From Mucispirillum schaedleri (lineage in GTDB: Bacteria > Chrysiogenota > Deferribacteres > Deferribacterales > Mucispirillaceae), in NCBI GenBank assembly GCA_949287985.1, contig CASEIN010000055.1, positions 1 to 64,000 on the forward strand: a stretch of 64,000 bases of DNA. Direction: 5' to 3'. This document shows positions 8,860 through 18,396 of this stretch, in pieces (the first letter of the stretch is position 1; each line of letters starts with the position of its first letter). The notes under the pieces were generated by a model. It had not been told where the DNA came from, ran no database searches, and saw only the letters and a list, made by a program, of their open reading frames with translations. The position numbers and the translations under genes are program-made.

Positions 8860-10923
8860 CTATTTTATATTTATAAACTCTTCATAAATTTTGCCATCTA
8901 TAACTGCTTTAATAGTTAACTTACTAATATCTTCTTCCCTCATAGAACCTTTATATAAATGCAAATCAAATTTTTCATCATTATTATTTAGCTTTATATT
9001 TATAGTTCCATCACTACTATTTAATATTCCACCTTCCTGCACAACTCCAACTGCAGGATATATATCATTAGGCTTAGTATTCCAAGCACGTTTACTTTTT
9101 CCTTCAGCTGTAACTTCTAATGATTCAAGCGTTCTGCCCTTTGCTGCCACATTTAAAGAAATAACTAAATCATTTTCACCATCTTTTTCTATATTTCCTT
9201 TATTTGCTACAATATCTTCACCTTGAAAATCTGAAACAGTAAAAGATAATACTTTTCTAATTTTATAAGTATCAGCATCACCATAATAACTAAGCTCTAA
9301 ACGAACATTACTACCATTTAAAATTATATAATCCCCTTCTGCTCCAGTAATCCCTATAAAATAACCATCTTTTGCAGGCATTCTAATTTGGCTTGATACA
9401 TCAAGAGAAAGTTCAGAATTATCTTTATTTGTAATAGTTTTTAATGGTGCAATTTTATGCATTGTAATAATGCCGTTTTTATTTACTATCCTTTCAAAAA
9501 GAGTAATTTCTGCCTCATTTTTTATATTTAACCCTAAAACATTAAATTTTAAATAAGCTTCTTTAAAATAAAGCATATCTTTTCCATTAAATATGTTTGT
9601 GTTAAATTCTAAATAACTTGCATTATTGCCAGAATTTAATGCCAGATTATTTTGACTGCTGTATTTTTGCATACCATTATTTAAAACAGTTAATTTAAGC
9701 TCTGCGCCAGTATCACGTATATATGGGTTTTCAGTAAAAACAGTAAATTTCTTTTTATCAATAGTAAAATCACCACTGCCAACACCAATTGCTTTTCCTT
9801 TAACTAAATAATCTGAAACTAGTGAACCTTTAAATATTTTACGGCAGTTAAAAGAAGCGCCCTGCTCTGTGCAGTCTGCATCTAAAGTAACATTATCTCC
9901 ACGCACATTACCAGATAATGGGAAACGTTTATTGCTTACTCTATCTATCATATACCCTGAAAGCCTGCTGCCATCTACAAGCACATTAATAAGGGCAGAA
10001 TATACTACCTGACCATTTTTTTTAACTTCAATTGGATAAAATCCTGTTGATAATGCCTGCACTTGACCAGTATAAGCAAATGGAAGAAATATGGTTTTTA
10101 CCATAGATATAGATTTACCTTCGCCTGATGATACAAGAAGGCTGAATTTACCATATTTATCTGTCTGTGTCTGCTGATTTGTTTCTATTGATTTAATAGA
10201 TGCATTTGGAACAGGTTTATTATTTATATCAAGCAAAATACCTGTAATTAAAACAGATGCTACCTTATCACCTGTAAAAGAAAGACTGTCTATATATTCT
10301 GATTTACCAGTATTTACAAGCAGATTAATTTTATTTACTGCATAGTTAATACCTTTACTTTCAAGATATTTGTATATTCTTTTTTCTATTTCACCAGACA
10401 TATCCATTTGAGCAAAGCCATCATCTGAATATACTTGGATAACAAAATTTCTAAAAATAAATGTAACATAATAATTTGCCTGCTGGCTTCTACCCTGCAC
10501 ATCTTTTAAAGGCAGCGCCACCATAATACCCTGCTCTCCAAATGGAACTGGAGCAATTTGTTTTTTCTTAGCATTTTTTTTAGATATTTCTGCTAATTCT
10601 TTATATGTATCAAAAGCTACACCAAAATTATCACAGTCAAAAATTCTAGCTGACACCATGTATGTATTACTGCGTTCTATATCTAATATTTTCTCTTTTT
10701 TTGTGGAATAGTATGCATATATATTATCATATACTGTGCATCTGCCACGTTTTTCTTTATTAACACCTGATACAATCCAAGATGATGAGCCACCTTTCAT
10801 TTCAGATGCTTTTGGCAGAATGTCTTTTGCTTCCTTAATTGTTTGAGAAAAAGCATATGTAGTGCTAAATACAAATAATAATATAAATATAACTAATTTT
10901 TTCATCATAATAATTTTTAGCAT
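8860..10923 (-). CDS. Large exported protein of unknown function
   Basis: A 687-residue protein. The signal peptide (MKKLVIFILLFVFSTTYAFSQ) starts at internal Met 7; the outermost ATG at 10923 lacks a good ribosome site. Residues about 25-210 form a globular domain that may resemble DUF6599-type periplasmic domains. About 225-275 looks like a carboxypeptidase-regulatory-like Ig fold (GILLDINNKPVPNASIKS..TDKYGKFSLLV). About 440-570 has an all-beta look similar to DNRLRE-type modules (YLEFNT, YLKFNVLG, LSLDVSSQI). No catalytic motif is apparent. It is probably a periplasmic or surface protein, in an operon with kdsA; these domain likenesses are by eye only. Confidence 0.62.
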   Translation of the reverse strand: MLKIIMMKKLVIFILLFVFSTTYAFSQTIKEAKDILPKASEMKGGSSSWIVSGVNKEKRGRCTVYDNIYAYYSTKKEKILDIERSNTYMVSARIFDCDNFGVAFDTYKELAEISKKNAKKKQIAPVPFGEQGIMVALPLKDVQGRSQQANYYVTFIFRNFVIQVYSDDGFAQMDMSGEIEKRIYKYLESKGINYAVNKINLLVNTGKSEYIDSLSFTGDKVASVLITGILLDINNKPVPNASIKSIETNQQTQTDKYGKFSLLVSSGEGKSISMVKTIFLPFAYTGQVQALSTGFYPIEVKKNGQVVYSALINVLVDGSRLSGYMIDRVSNKRFPLSGNVRGDNVTLDADCTEQGASFNCRKIFKGSLVSDYLVKGKAIGVGSGDFTIDKKKFTVFTENPYIRDTGAELKLTVLNNGMQKYSSQNNLALNSGNNASYLEFNTNIFNGKDMLYFKEAYLKFNVLGLNIKNEAEITLFERIVNKNGIITMHKIAPLKTITNKDNSELSLDVSSQIRMPAKDGYFIGITGAEGDYIILNGSNVRLELSYYGDADTYKIRKVLSFTVSDFQGEDIVANKGNIEKDGENDLVISLNVAAKGRTLESLEVTAEGKSKRAWNTKPNDIYPAVGVVQEGGILNSSDGTINIKLNNNDEKFDLHLYKGSMREEDISKLTIKAVIDGKIYEEFINIK

Positions 10924-11003
10924 ATTTTTTTGTAATTATGAATAGTTATTTTTTTAATTTTTAAAAAATATTATAAATTTCTATAATTTGTTGAAAATCT
11001 TAT

Positions 11004-11031
11004 TTGATTTTATTTATTTATATGTTATAAA
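11004..11031 (+). promoter_or_regulatory. Probable sigma70-type promoter of hisF-hisE-argH
   Basis: TTGATT (11004-11009) and TATAAA (11026-11031) are spaced by 16 bases, and the ATG of hisF follows 31 bases later with AAGGTG as ribosome site. The AT-rich background makes chance matches common. Confidence 0.45.
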
Positions 11032-11061
11032 AAAATTTCAGAAAATAATTAAGGTGCATAT

Positions 11062-11820
11062 ATGCTTGCAAAACGTATTATCCCATGTCTAGATATTAAA
11101 GATGGCAGAGTTGTTAAGGGAGTGAATTTTGTAAATATTAAAGATGCTGGAGACCCTGTTGAAGCAGCTATAGAATATGAAAAACAAGGGGCTGATGAAA
11201 TTGCATTTTTAGATATTACAGCCACTCATGAAAATAGAAATATTATGCTTTCTGTTATTGAAAAAGCAGCAGAAAATGTGTTTATGCCAATAACAGTTGG
11301 TGGTGGTATTAGAACTATTGAAGATATTAGAAGTCTTTTTGCTGCAGGGGCTGATAAAGTATCCATTAATTCAGAAGCTGTTAAAAACCCAAACTTTATA
11401 AAAGAAGCTTCCAATAAATTTGGCTCTCAGGCAGTTATTGCTGCCATTGATGCTAAATCAAATGGTGATAATTCATGGGAAGTGGTTATTGCTGGTGGCA
11501 GAAAAAAAACAGGGCTTGATGCTGTTTCATGGGCAAAAACAATGGAAGAGTTTGGTGCTGGAGAAATACTGCTTACTAGTATGGATAAAGATGGAATGAA
11601 AACAGGCTATGATATTGCCCTTACAAAAGCTGTAAGCCAGGCTGTTACAATACCTGTTATTGCTTCTGGCGGTGTTGGAACAATGGAACATTTTTATGAA
11701 GGTTTTAAAGATGGATATGCTGATGCTGCACTTGCTGCCAGTGTTTTCCATTTTCAAGAAATGACAATTATGGAAGTAAAAGAATATTTAAAAAATAAAA
11801 ATATACCTGTTAGAATCTAA
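11062..11820 (+). CDS. hisF: Imidazole glycerol phosphate synthase cyclase subunit HisF
   Basis: A 252-residue TIM barrel. With HisH it turns PRFAR plus glutamine-derived ammonia into imidazole glycerol phosphate and AICAR. The N terminus [21 protein letters not shown] contains the catalytic Asp11, and AIDAKSNG holds the second catalytic Asp near residue 130. Phosphate-binding turns are [12 protein letters not shown] and PVIASGGVG. hisE follows by 13 bases and then argH, so late histidine genes are grouped with arginine synthesis; hisH, hisA and hisI are not in the window. Confidence 0.98.
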   Translation: MLAKRIIPCLDIKDGRVVKGVNFVNIKDAGDPVEAAIEYEKQGADEIAFLDITATHENRNIMLSVIEKAAENVFMPITVGGGIRTIEDIRSLFAAGADKVSINSEAVKNPNFIKEASNKFGSQAVIAAIDAKSNGDNSWEVVIAGGRKKTGLDAVSWAKTMEEFGAGEILLTSMDKDGMKTGYDIALTKAVSQAVTIPVIASGGVGTMEHFYEGFKDGYADAALAASVFHFQEMTIMEVKEYLKNKNIPVRI

Positions 11821-11833
11821 TTTGAGGGATAAA

Positions 11834-12127
11834 ATGGAAAATATATTACTTACTCTTAATGAGACTATTAAAGAAAGGCAGAAAAAACCGAGCCCCTCTT
11901 CTTATACCACCACATTATTAGAAGGTGGTGCTAATAAAATAATAAAAAAATTAGGTGAAGAAAATGCTGAATTTATTAAAGCATTACTTACAGAACCACC
12001 TTATGAAACAGCATGCGAAGCAGCTGATTATATTTATCACCTTATGGTTGCTTTAAGGTATAAAGGAATAGATTTTACTGATGTTCTTAAAGAACTTGAA
12101 AAAAGACATGCACCTAAAGGAGAGTAA
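11834..12127 (+). CDS. hisE: Phosphoribosyl-ATP pyrophosphatase HisE
   Basis: A 97-residue all-alpha MazG-like protein that hydrolyses phosphoribosyl-ATP to phosphoribosyl-AMP, step two of histidine synthesis. Marks are [37 protein letters not shown] and [14 protein letters not shown], which hold the acidic Mg2+ ligands (E-E-x-x-E, E-x-x-D). The ATG at 11834 follows GAGGG (11824-11828) at 5-6 bases; the frame extends to a TTG at 11822 that overlaps this site and is unlikely. HisE stands alone rather than fused to HisI. Confidence 0.95.
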   Translation: MENILLTLNETIKERQKKPSPSSYTTTLLEGGANKIIKKLGEENAEFIKALLTEPPYETACEAADYIYHLMVALRYKGIDFTDVLKELEKRHAPKGE

Positions 12128-12129
12128 TA

Positions 12130-13515
12130 ATGAGTGATAAACCATGGGCTGGCAGATTTAACCTGCCTACAGATAAATTTGTTGAAGAATTTAATGCATC
12201 AATCTATTTTGATAAAAGATTATATAAATTTGATATAAAAGGCAGCATTGCTCATGCTACTATGCTTAGCAGGCAAGGTATAATTGATGAAAGTGAAGCT
12301 CGTATTATTGTTGCAGGATTAGAACAAGTTCTTGAAGAAATTGAAAATGGTCAGTTTGAATTTAATATGGCTGATGAAGATATACATATGGCAGTGGAAA
12401 AAAGACTAACTGAAATAGTTGGACCTGTTGGTGGTAAACTGCATACTGCAAGAAGCAGAAATGACCAGGTGGCTGTAGATATTAGAATGTATATAATGTA
12501 TGAAGCAGATTCTGTAAAAGCATACCTTATAAACCTTATGAAAGTAATTGTTGATAAAGCAGTTAATAACCTTGGAGTTATAATGCCTGGCTTTACCCAT
12601 TTACAAACTGGGCAGCCTATATTATTCTCCCATTATTTAATGGCTTATTTTCAAATGTTTAAACGTGATTTTCAACGTTTTAATGATATGATGATGCGTG
12701 CAAACTACTGCCCGTTAGGTGCTGGAGCACTTGCTGGCACAACATTTCCAATAGATAGAAATTTTACAGCCAGTCAGCTTAATTTTTATGGTCCTACTGA
12801 AAACAGTATAGATTCAGTATCTGATAGAGATTTTGTAATAGAATTCTTATCAGCAGCAAGTATTACCATGATGCATTTATCAAGATTTTCTGAAGAAATA
12901 ATACTTTTTTCAAATCCAGATGTTAATTTTATATCATTAACTGATGATTACTGCACAGGTTCTTCTATTATGCCACAAAAGAAAAATCCTGATATTCCAG
13001 AATTAATTAGAGGAAAAACTGGCAGAGTATATGGCAGCCTTATGACAATGCTTACAATTATGAAAGGGCTTCCACTTGCTTATAATAAAGATATGCAGGA
13101 AGATAAAGAGCCACTTTTTGATACTGTTGATACAATACTTGCATCTCTTAAAGTATTTGCCCCTATGGTTGAAAAAATGCAGGTATTAGAAAATAATATG
13201 AAAAATTCAGCTGGTAAAGGATATTCTACAGCTACAGATTTAGCAGATTATTTAGTTAGGAAAGGTGTCCCTTTCAGGCAGGCACACCATATAGTTGGAA
13301 AAACTGTTGCTTATGCTATTGATGTTAATAAAAATTTAGATGAACTTTCCATTAATGAAATGCAGCAGTTTTCAAAACTTATAGATAATGATATTTATAA
13401 CTATATAACACTAGAAGCTTCTGTAAACAGCCGTAACTCATATGGTGGCACATCAGCAGAATCAGTTATGACTCAAGTGAAGCTTGCAAAGAGTTTTATT
13501 GATGAAAATGTTTAA
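12130..13515 (+). CDS. argH: Argininosuccinate lyase
   Basis: A 461-residue member of the fumarase/aspartase superfamily that cleaves argininosuccinate to arginine and fumarate. It starts KPWAGRF, has [14 protein letters not shown] and [10 protein letters not shown] (catalytic His), and the superfamily signature [12 protein letters not shown] with the mobile catalytic Ser. Length is normal. It begins 2 bases after hisE and its 3' end overlaps the lipoprotein gene by 14 bases, so all four plus-strand genes look co-transcribed. Confidence 0.98.
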   Translation: MSDKPWAGRFNLPTDKFVEEFNASIYFDKRLYKFDIKGSIAHATMLSRQGIIDESEARIIVAGLEQVLEEIENGQFEFNMADEDIHMAVEKRLTEIVGPVGGKLHTARSRNDQVAVDIRMYIMYEADSVKAYLINLMKVIVDKAVNNLGVIMPGFTHLQTGQPILFSHYLMAYFQMFKRDFQRFNDMMMRANYCPLGAGALAGTTFPIDRNFTASQLNFYGPTENSIDSVSDRDFVIEFLSAASITMMHLSRFSEEIILFSNPDVNFISLTDDYCTGSSIMPQKKNPDIPELIRGKTGRVYGSLMTMLTIMKGLPLAYNKDMQEDKEPLFDTVDTILASLKVFAPMVEKMQVLENNMKNSAGKGYSTATDLADYLVRKGVPFRQAHHIVGKTVAYAIDVNKNLDELSINEMQQFSKLIDNDIYNYITLEASVNSRNSYGGTSAESVMTQVKLAKSFIDENV

Positions 13516-14386
13516 GCATATATATATTATTGCTTTACTTATTTTTTTATCATCTTGTGGTTTAAAATCAGATGTAGTTCCTAAAGGCTCATTTGATATA
13601 CCATACCCTACAAATATTGATTATGCAATTAACAATGATGGTGTAACAATTTATAATGGCAGTGATAATTACACATTATTTGTTGAACGTGCAGATGAAA
13701 GCATTGGGTTTATTAATCTTTCAAGCTATAAACGTGTTGCATTAATTAACCCAAAACAAACTTATACAGATGAAGATGTTATTAATAATAGAATATATAA
13801 ATACAGATTTCGCCATTATAATGGTAGGGTAAAAACATACTCACCTGCTGTTGTTAGAACTGTAAAATACTATAAACCTATTAAACATGATATAATCAAT
13901 GCAACATTTGAAAAAAATAAAGTATGCTTATATTTAGGTTTAAGTGAACGGATTGATAGAACTGAGGTAAATATTAATGGTGTAATGGTTGGCAATGCAA
14001 AAAATGGATTAAAAACATGTTTTGATAATTACCCTAATACTTCAGTAAATTTAGTTATTACTGCCATACCTTATGATAAAAACAATAATACTGGTATTCC
14101 ATATAAGACTACAATAAAACGTAATGCTGCTGCACTTAATCTTCCACCACAAAACATACAGGTTAGAAGAAATGGAAGTGATATTGTAATTGTATGGGAT
14201 AAAGAAAAAAATTCTCCAAAATACAATATATATCTTGTAGAAAATGGAAAAGATAAATTATACAAGCAAATAGATATTGAATTATTTAGGTATACTGCTA
14301 AAACTGATAAATGTGTGGAGTTTAAAATATCAACTGTTCGTAAAGGTAAAGAATCTAAAAGAATTGCAGTTTCTGCATGTAAATAA
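13502..14386 (+). CDS. Predicted lipoprotein with fibronectin-III-like C-terminal domain
   Basis: About 294 residues. The N terminus [19 protein letters not shown] is a lipoprotein signal with lipobox L-S-S-C, giving Cys19 followed by GLKS. The rest is beta-rich; the last 85 or so residues ([35 protein letters not shown]) look like a fibronectin type III fold. The ATG at 13502 overlaps the end of argH; ATG 13508 is a second option. Small lipoproteins next to argH occur in several Gram-negatives (LptM/YifL-like), but this one is much longer and I cannot assign a role. Its stop abuts the stop of the convergent gene with no base between. Confidence 0.72.
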   Translation: MKMFKHIYIIALLIFLSSCGLKSDVVPKGSFDIPYPTNIDYAINNDGVTIYNGSDNYTLFVERADESIGFINLSSYKRVALINPKQTYTDEDVINNRIYKYRFRHYNGRVKTYSPAVVRTVKYYKPIKHDIINATFEKNKVCLYLGLSERIDRTEVNINGVMVGNAKNGLKTCFDNYPNTSVNLVITAIPYDKNNNTGIPYKTTIKRNAAALNLPPQNIQVRRNGSDIVIVWDKEKNSPKYNIYLVENGKDKLYKQIDIELFRYTAKTDKCVEFKISTVRKGKESKRIAVSACK

Positions 14387-15118
14387 CTACTTAAACAGGC
14401 CGTAAAACCAAATTCTTGCTCCATCTTTTAAAATATAGTCTTTGGTTCTAAAGTATTTTTTAGAGGTAGAATTATCTCCGTCCATACCACTTTCCAACCT
14501 TATACAGCCTTTATAATTATAATAATATGCAAGTTGAGTATTTACGTAATAATTACAGTCACTACTAATCATTCTTGCATCAATTGGAGCTACTGGATAT
14601 GGTGCAATATCTATTTTCTTTAAAATTATTTCTTTTTGAGTTTTATCTGCATTTGCGATATATTCAAGACGATGTATATTTTGTTTGTAATAACTTTTAT
14701 GCTCACCAAAACTAATTATAGAGCCTGTAAAATCATCAGAATTAAATACAGAAAATAAAGAGTAAAAACAAATGAAAATAATAAATTTCTTTTTATGAAT
14801 ACAAAACATATTATAAAAATTTATGTAATACAGTAAGTAAATATTACCAAAAATAAAGGTAATCAGTGAAAAAGTTTGTGGTATTACTTTTGCTCTTGGT
14901 GGAAGCCCTAATGCCCCAAGACCATAGGAAATAACAAAATGAGCAGCCCAGCTTAAAACTATACCTAAACCAATAAATATAATACCATGATATTTGTATG
15001 ATAAATTAGGAAAAATTTTTTTAGGTTTATTATTATGAAAAATAAGATATAAAAATAACGAAACAGGAATAACTGCAGTTGCAAAATAATACGAAAAACC
15101 ACGCTCTAAAGATGTCAT
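14387..15118 (-). CDS. DUF6056-like membrane glycosyltransferase, C-terminal part (out of frame)
   Basis: A 243-residue reading frame with about six hydrophobic segments, then a polar C-terminal domain (about 150-243) typical of the end of GT-C-like membrane proteins. Its first ATG overlaps the stop of the upstream part (TAATG), but the frame stays open before that ATG as NTDLLFGIYRGLMTSLERG, back to the G run at 15155-15163. That upstream stretch reads as natural protein, so this is very probably the C-terminal half of one gene with the piece at 15118-15885. Independent restart through TAATG coupling is possible but would give a half-protein. Confidence 0.7.
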   Translation of the reverse strand: MTSLERGFSYYFATAVIPVSLFLYLIFHNNKPKKIFPNLSYKYHGIIFIGLGIVLSWAAHFVISYGLGALGLPPRAKVIPQTFSLITFIFGNIYLLYYINFYNMFCIHKKKFIIFICFYSLFSVFNSDDFTGSIISFGEHKSYYKQNIHRLEYIANADKTQKEIILKKIDIAPYPVAPIDARMISSDCNYYVNTQLAYYYNYKGCIRLESGMDGDNSTSKKYFRTKDYILKDGARIWFYGLFK

Positions 15119-15885
15119 TAACCCCCTGTATATGCCAAATAATAAATCAGTATTCCCCCCCCCGCTCTATTACTGCTGCCAGGGGCAAAAAGAATAAAAA
15201 TAAATGCCACAATTAATACTAACATATTTAGTGTAAGTAAAGATTTTAATCTAGTATTTTTATAAACAATGCCATATAAAAATATCAAAAAATATATTAT
15301 AAAAAATACTAAAAACAGTGCTTCATTAGAAAATGATGAAATAAAAAGAATGGTTGATGAAAGAAGCACTAAAAATATTGTATATAATAAGCTATCAGTA
15401 TAATAAGCTTTAAGTAAAAGATATATACTAAAAAACATTAATGTCATTGGAAATAAATAATTAAATATCCCACCATACCAAAGGACTGTATCATTCATAG
15501 AATTTAGGCTTAATAACCATATGAATAGGAAAATACAAGTTAAAGAAAATATATCTTTTTTACTAAAGCTTTTAAATATAATTGATAAAAGCAGGTAAAC
15601 AACTATACCAAAAAATATAAAAGTAAATATAGGAAGTATTTGATAAATTATTAGATTATTATTAGATACACCTGCAAAAAAATGATATAGTGTGTTTGAA
15701 AATATTCTACCACTTGAGCCATACAAATAACTATTTATTGCTAGAGTAAATGAATTTAAAGAATATTTTGCACCATAGATAAAATCATCTGCTGATGGAA
15801 AATTATAAATAGAAAAACTAATTAAATAAATTGAAAAAAATATAGAGATTAATGCAAAATAATATAAGTATCTATTATACAGCAT
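15118..15885 (-). CDS. DUF6056-like membrane glycosyltransferase, N-terminal part ending just past a G run
   Basis: A 255-residue frame with about eight hydrophobic segments. DUF6056/GT-C-like marks are SADDF (about 31-35, the acidic pair after the first membrane helix), SSGR in the next loop and the conserved APGSSNR turn near the end. Right after NRA the frame enters nine G bases and ends 17 codons later. One added G, or two lost, joins it to the next frame to give about 498-499 residues, the usual size of the family. Such proteins are thought to add sugars from polyprenyl-phosphate donors to surface glycans. The ATG has a GGAGAG site and lies 15 bases after folE2, so it belongs to the rpmH-folE2 transcript. 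Confidence 0.75.
   Translation of the reverse strand: MLYNRYLYYFALISIFFSIYLISFSIYNFPSADDFIYGAKYSLNSFTLAINSYLYGSSGRIFSNTLYHFFAGVSNNNLIIYQILPIFTFIFFGIVVYLLLSIIFKSFSKKDIFSLTCIFLFIWLLSLNSMNDTVLWYGGIFNYLFPMTLMFFSIYLLLKAYYTDSLLYTIFLVLLSSTILFISSFSNEALFLVFFIIYFLIFLYGIVYKNTRLKSLLTLNMLVLIVAFIFILFAPGSSNRAGGGILIYYLAYTGG
15155..15163 (-). repeat. Run of nine G (coding strand) at the frame break: candidate phase-variation tract
   Basis: The plus strand shows nine C in a row. It is the longest G/C homopolymer I noticed in this otherwise AT-rich window, and it sits exactly where the DUF6056-like gene changes frame. Ten or seven G would give one open frame; nine gives a stop. Slipped-strand mispairing of such tracts is a well-known switch for surface genes in Campylobacter and Helicobacter. 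A base-calling or assembly length error in the run is the main alternative. Confidence 0.75.
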
Positions 15886-15900
15886 AAAGCTAACTCTCCA

Positions 15901-16677
15901 TTAGTATTTTCTTCTTTCTATCCTTGCCCATGCGTTATGGTTATGAATTGATTCCATATTTTCGCATTCCACTAAAAACCATGTGATTCTTTCATCATTC
16001 ATAAGTTTTTCAGATAAATTACGAACTATATCTTCCACAAATGCAGGGTTTTCATAAGCATGTTCTGTTACAAACTTTTCATCTTCCCTTTTTAATAGTG
16101 AAAATATTGGTGAGCTAGCAGAACTTTCAGCAATTTCTATTAAATCTTCAATCCATACAGTTTGATTAAAACGAACAGATATAGAAGCAATACTTCTTTG
16201 GTTATGAGCTCCATATTCTGAAATTTCTTTAGAACAAGGACATAATGACTGAACAGGCACTTTCACTGTTAATACAAAATCAAGCCCATTATTTGAGCAA
16301 GTGCCTGCAAACTCACATTCATAATCCATTAAAGAAGCAAGATTGGAAACTGGTGCTTTTTTCTCCATAAAATAAGGAAATTTTAATGATATAAATGATG
16401 TATGTGATGATAATCTTTCACGCATATCCTGTAATATAGAGCCTACATTATGAATATCCATATTATCTTTGTGTTTATTTAATATCTCCACAAACCTAGA
16501 CATATGTGTGCCTTTATATTGATGGGGAAGCTGCACACTCATAGATATTTTAGCAGTAGTATGCTGCACACCTTTACTTTTATCACGTAAAGATATGGGG
16601 TAAATTATATCCTTTATACCCACATTATCAATATCTATATTTCTAGTATCTTTAGAACTTTGAACATCTTCAAGCAT
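15901..16677 (-). CDS. folE2: GTP cyclohydrolase FolE2 (type IB)
   Basis: A 258-residue T-fold enzyme turning GTP into 7,8-dihydroneopterin triphosphate, the first step to folate (and queuosine). Family marks are VGIKDIIYPISLRDKSKGVQHTTAKISM, LPHQYKGTHMSRFVEIL, and VPVQSLCPCSKEISEYGAHNQRS, where the Cys of SLCPCS and the nearby acidic and His residues form the metal/catalytic site. Unlike FolE1, the family is not strictly Zn-dependent. It starts 7 bases after the TPR gene and is followed 15 bases later by the DUF6056-like gene. Confidence 0.96.
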   Translation of the reverse strand: MLEDVQSSKDTRNIDIDNVGIKDIIYPISLRDKSKGVQHTTAKISMSVQLPHQYKGTHMSRFVEILNKHKDNMDIHNVGSILQDMRERLSSHTSFISLKFPYFMEKKAPVSNLASLMDYECEFAGTCSNNGLDFVLTVKVPVQSLCPCSKEISEYGAHNQRSIASISVRFNQTVWIEDLIEIAESSASSPIFSLLKREDEKFVTEHAYENPAFVEDIVRNLSEKLMNDERITWFLVECENMESIHNHNAWARIERRKY

Positions 16678-16684
16678 AAAGCAC

Positions 16685-17404
16685 TTATCTTCTAGTAATT
16701 TTTTGTCTACCTATTAAGGTTTGATACTGTTTAATACCATCTGGCATTTTTGCAAGATGAAGTTGTAACCATAATGTGCCGTAAGCCTGCATTTTGATTT
16801 TCTTTCTATTTTTTAAAGCATCACTTGCATTTTGCAGCCTTTCATCACTTGGAAGTTTTTTCATAGCTTTTGCAAGCACAGCAATAGCACCATCAACATC
16901 ACCAGTTTCAGATAAGAAATATGCATACAAGCATTGAGTAAAACTGTCTTTTTTATTGGCTTTAGATGATTTTTCCATAACAGCTTTCATATTTGCATAA
17001 TCTTTTTGTTTATAATAATATGCTGCTAACATACTCATAGACATCCAGTTAGCTTTCAATGAATTTTTTAAATAAGGCAGTGCTTCATCAAACCTTTTGT
17101 TAGCATATAAAATAATACCAATTTGAGAATCTATTTGCTGTTTTACTAAAAACTGCCATTTAGCATATTTATACCCAGCTTTCATTTTTTCAATTGCAAT
17201 ATCTGCTTTACCTGACTTAATATCTTTTTCCGTTGAGTTAAATACAGCTGTTAACTTGTTCATAAAGTAACGTCCCATAAAAAAGTTAAAAACTAATATA
17301 CCTACAACAAATGTAATACTTGCAAGTACAAAGCTTGGATATATAAGATAACCTAAATAACCTGTTATAATACCAACTAATATACCTAGTAATAATGTTA
17401 ACAT
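16685..17404 (-). CDS. Membrane-anchored TPR-like protein, unknown
   Basis: A 239-residue protein. Residues 1-20 and 24-42 are two close hydrophobic segments (LLLGILVGIITGYLGYLIYPSF, ASITFVVGILVFNFFMG). The rest is alpha-helical with tetratricopeptide-like repeats (KRFDEALPYLKNSLKAN; TGDVDGAIAVLAKAMKKLPSDE). It is probably anchored in the inner membrane with the TPR part in the cytosol, serving protein-protein contacts. It sits between the YHS-protein gene and folE2. I do not recognise a named family; a link to membrane-protein assembly is only suggested by the yidC-jag context. Confidence 0.7.
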   Translation of the reverse strand: MLTLLLGILVGIITGYLGYLIYPSFVLASITFVVGILVFNFFMGRYFMNKLTAVFNSTEKDIKSGKADIAIEKMKAGYKYAKWQFLVKQQIDSQIGIILYANKRFDEALPYLKNSLKANWMSMSMLAAYYYKQKDYANMKAVMEKSSKANKKDSFTQCLYAYFLSETGDVDGAIAVLAKAMKKLPSDERLQNASDALKNRKKIKMQAYGTLWLQLHLAKMPDGIKQYQTLIGRQKITRR

Positions 17405-17420
17405 TAAAACTCCTACAAAA

Positions 17421-17675
17421 CTAACTATTATTAGTATGTTTTTCTATAAATTTATTTTTACATTCATCAGAACAAAAGTAATATATTTTATCATGCAGTT
17501 TTACTTTATATTTTGTAGTATCTTCCACAAATGAACCACATATGCTATCCTGCTTCATCTCAACAGCATTTATAGTATCATTAGACTGTTTTTCGATTTG
17601 TTTCTTATCTTTCATTCTGAAAAATAAAACAATACCTGCAACAACAGCAAGTAAAAATGCAATTTTTGTAACCAT
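17421..17675 (-). CDS. Small membrane-anchored YHS/TRASH-domain protein
   Basis: An 84-residue protein: an N-terminal hydrophobic anchor (about 4-20), a polar linker, then a YHS-type metal-binding domain with C46 (DSICGSFV), C68 and C72 (YYFCSDECKNKF). This Cys arrangement binds a transition metal in relatives, where the module sits in Cu or other heavy-metal handling proteins. Its ATG overlaps the jag stop (TAATG), so the two are translationally coupled. The metal and partner are unknown. Confidence 0.8.
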   Translation of the reverse strand: MVTKIAFLLAVVAGIVLFFRMKDKKQIEKQSNDTINAVEMKQDSICGSFVEDTTKYKVKLHDKIYYFCSDECKNKFIEKHTNNS

Positions 17676-18367
17676 TAATTATCTTCTTTTCTATTTCTAT
17701 AATTTCTTTTATTACCATTAAAACGGCGGTTATTACCTTTTGATTTTTCTGATACAATAGAAATTTGTTTTAATGGTCCTTCACCTGTTGATATAGTAGT
17801 AATACCCGGTATGCTTTTTAAAGCAATATGTATTTCTTTACGTATAATACTAGACATTGGTGCAAGCTTAAATGGTCTGCCGCTTCTTTTTACTTTTTCA
17901 GCCATTGCAAGAGCTTTAGATACATTTTCTTCCACCCTTCTTTTTCTGTAATAACCAACATCAACAATTAAGCTGACAGAAGTATCTTCTGGTAAATTAA
18001 TCATTTTATCAAAAACATACTGTAATGCATCTAATGTTTGAGCAGATTTACCAATTAAAAGTTCAGGTGTATCTGTTTCAATGTTTAATATTACTCTATT
18101 ATCATTATTTTCTGCTGTTACATGAGCATCAGCAAAACCTGCTTTTTCTAAAAGTTCATTTAATAATAACTTACCTTTCTTTTTTACATGTTCTACTTCA
18201 TTATAACTAATTTTTACTTTTGCTGTTTTCTTACCAAGCCCAAATAAACCTTTTGAACCTTGTTCCATTACTTCATATTTTATATAATCAGAAGGAACAT
18301 CTTTTTCTTTCATGAAATGAGCAACAATTTCCTCAACGCTATCGCCTTCAACTTCAAATATCCTCAT
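17675..18367 (-). CDS. jag: RNA-binding protein Jag/KhpB (SpoIIIJ-associated)
   Basis: A 230-residue protein with the full Jag order: Jag-N (about 1-52, MRIFEVEGDSVEEIVAHFMKEKD..GLFGLGKK), KH domain (about 75-150, with TPELLIGKSAQTLDALQYVFDK) and R3H (about 150-210, RKRRVEENVSKALAMAEKVKRSG), then a basic Asn/Arg-rich tail (GNNRRFNGNKRNYRNRKEDN). It binds RNA and in many bacteria is encoded next to yidC, as here. GAGG precedes the ATG. In many genomes mnmE follows; here a YHS protein does. Confidence 0.95.
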   Translation of the reverse strand: MRIFEVEGDSVEEIVAHFMKEKDVPSDYIKYEVMEQGSKGLFGLGKKTAKVKISYNEVEHVKKKGKLLLNELLEKAGFADAHVTAENNDNRVILNIETDTPELLIGKSAQTLDALQYVFDKMINLPEDTSVSLIVDVGYYRKRRVEENVSKALAMAEKVKRSGRPFKLAPMSSIIRKEIHIALKSIPGITTISTGEGPLKQISIVSEKSKGNNRRFNGNKRNYRNRKEDN

Positions 18368-18396
18368 AAGATTACCTCATTTTATAAATCATACAA

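Noticed and set aside
15116-15120. TAATG overlap as proof that the two DUF6056-like frames are two separate coupled genes
   Set aside because: The downstream frame is open well before its ATG and reads as natural protein back to the G run, and a half-length DUF6056-like protein is not expected. A shared frame broken at the run explains both.
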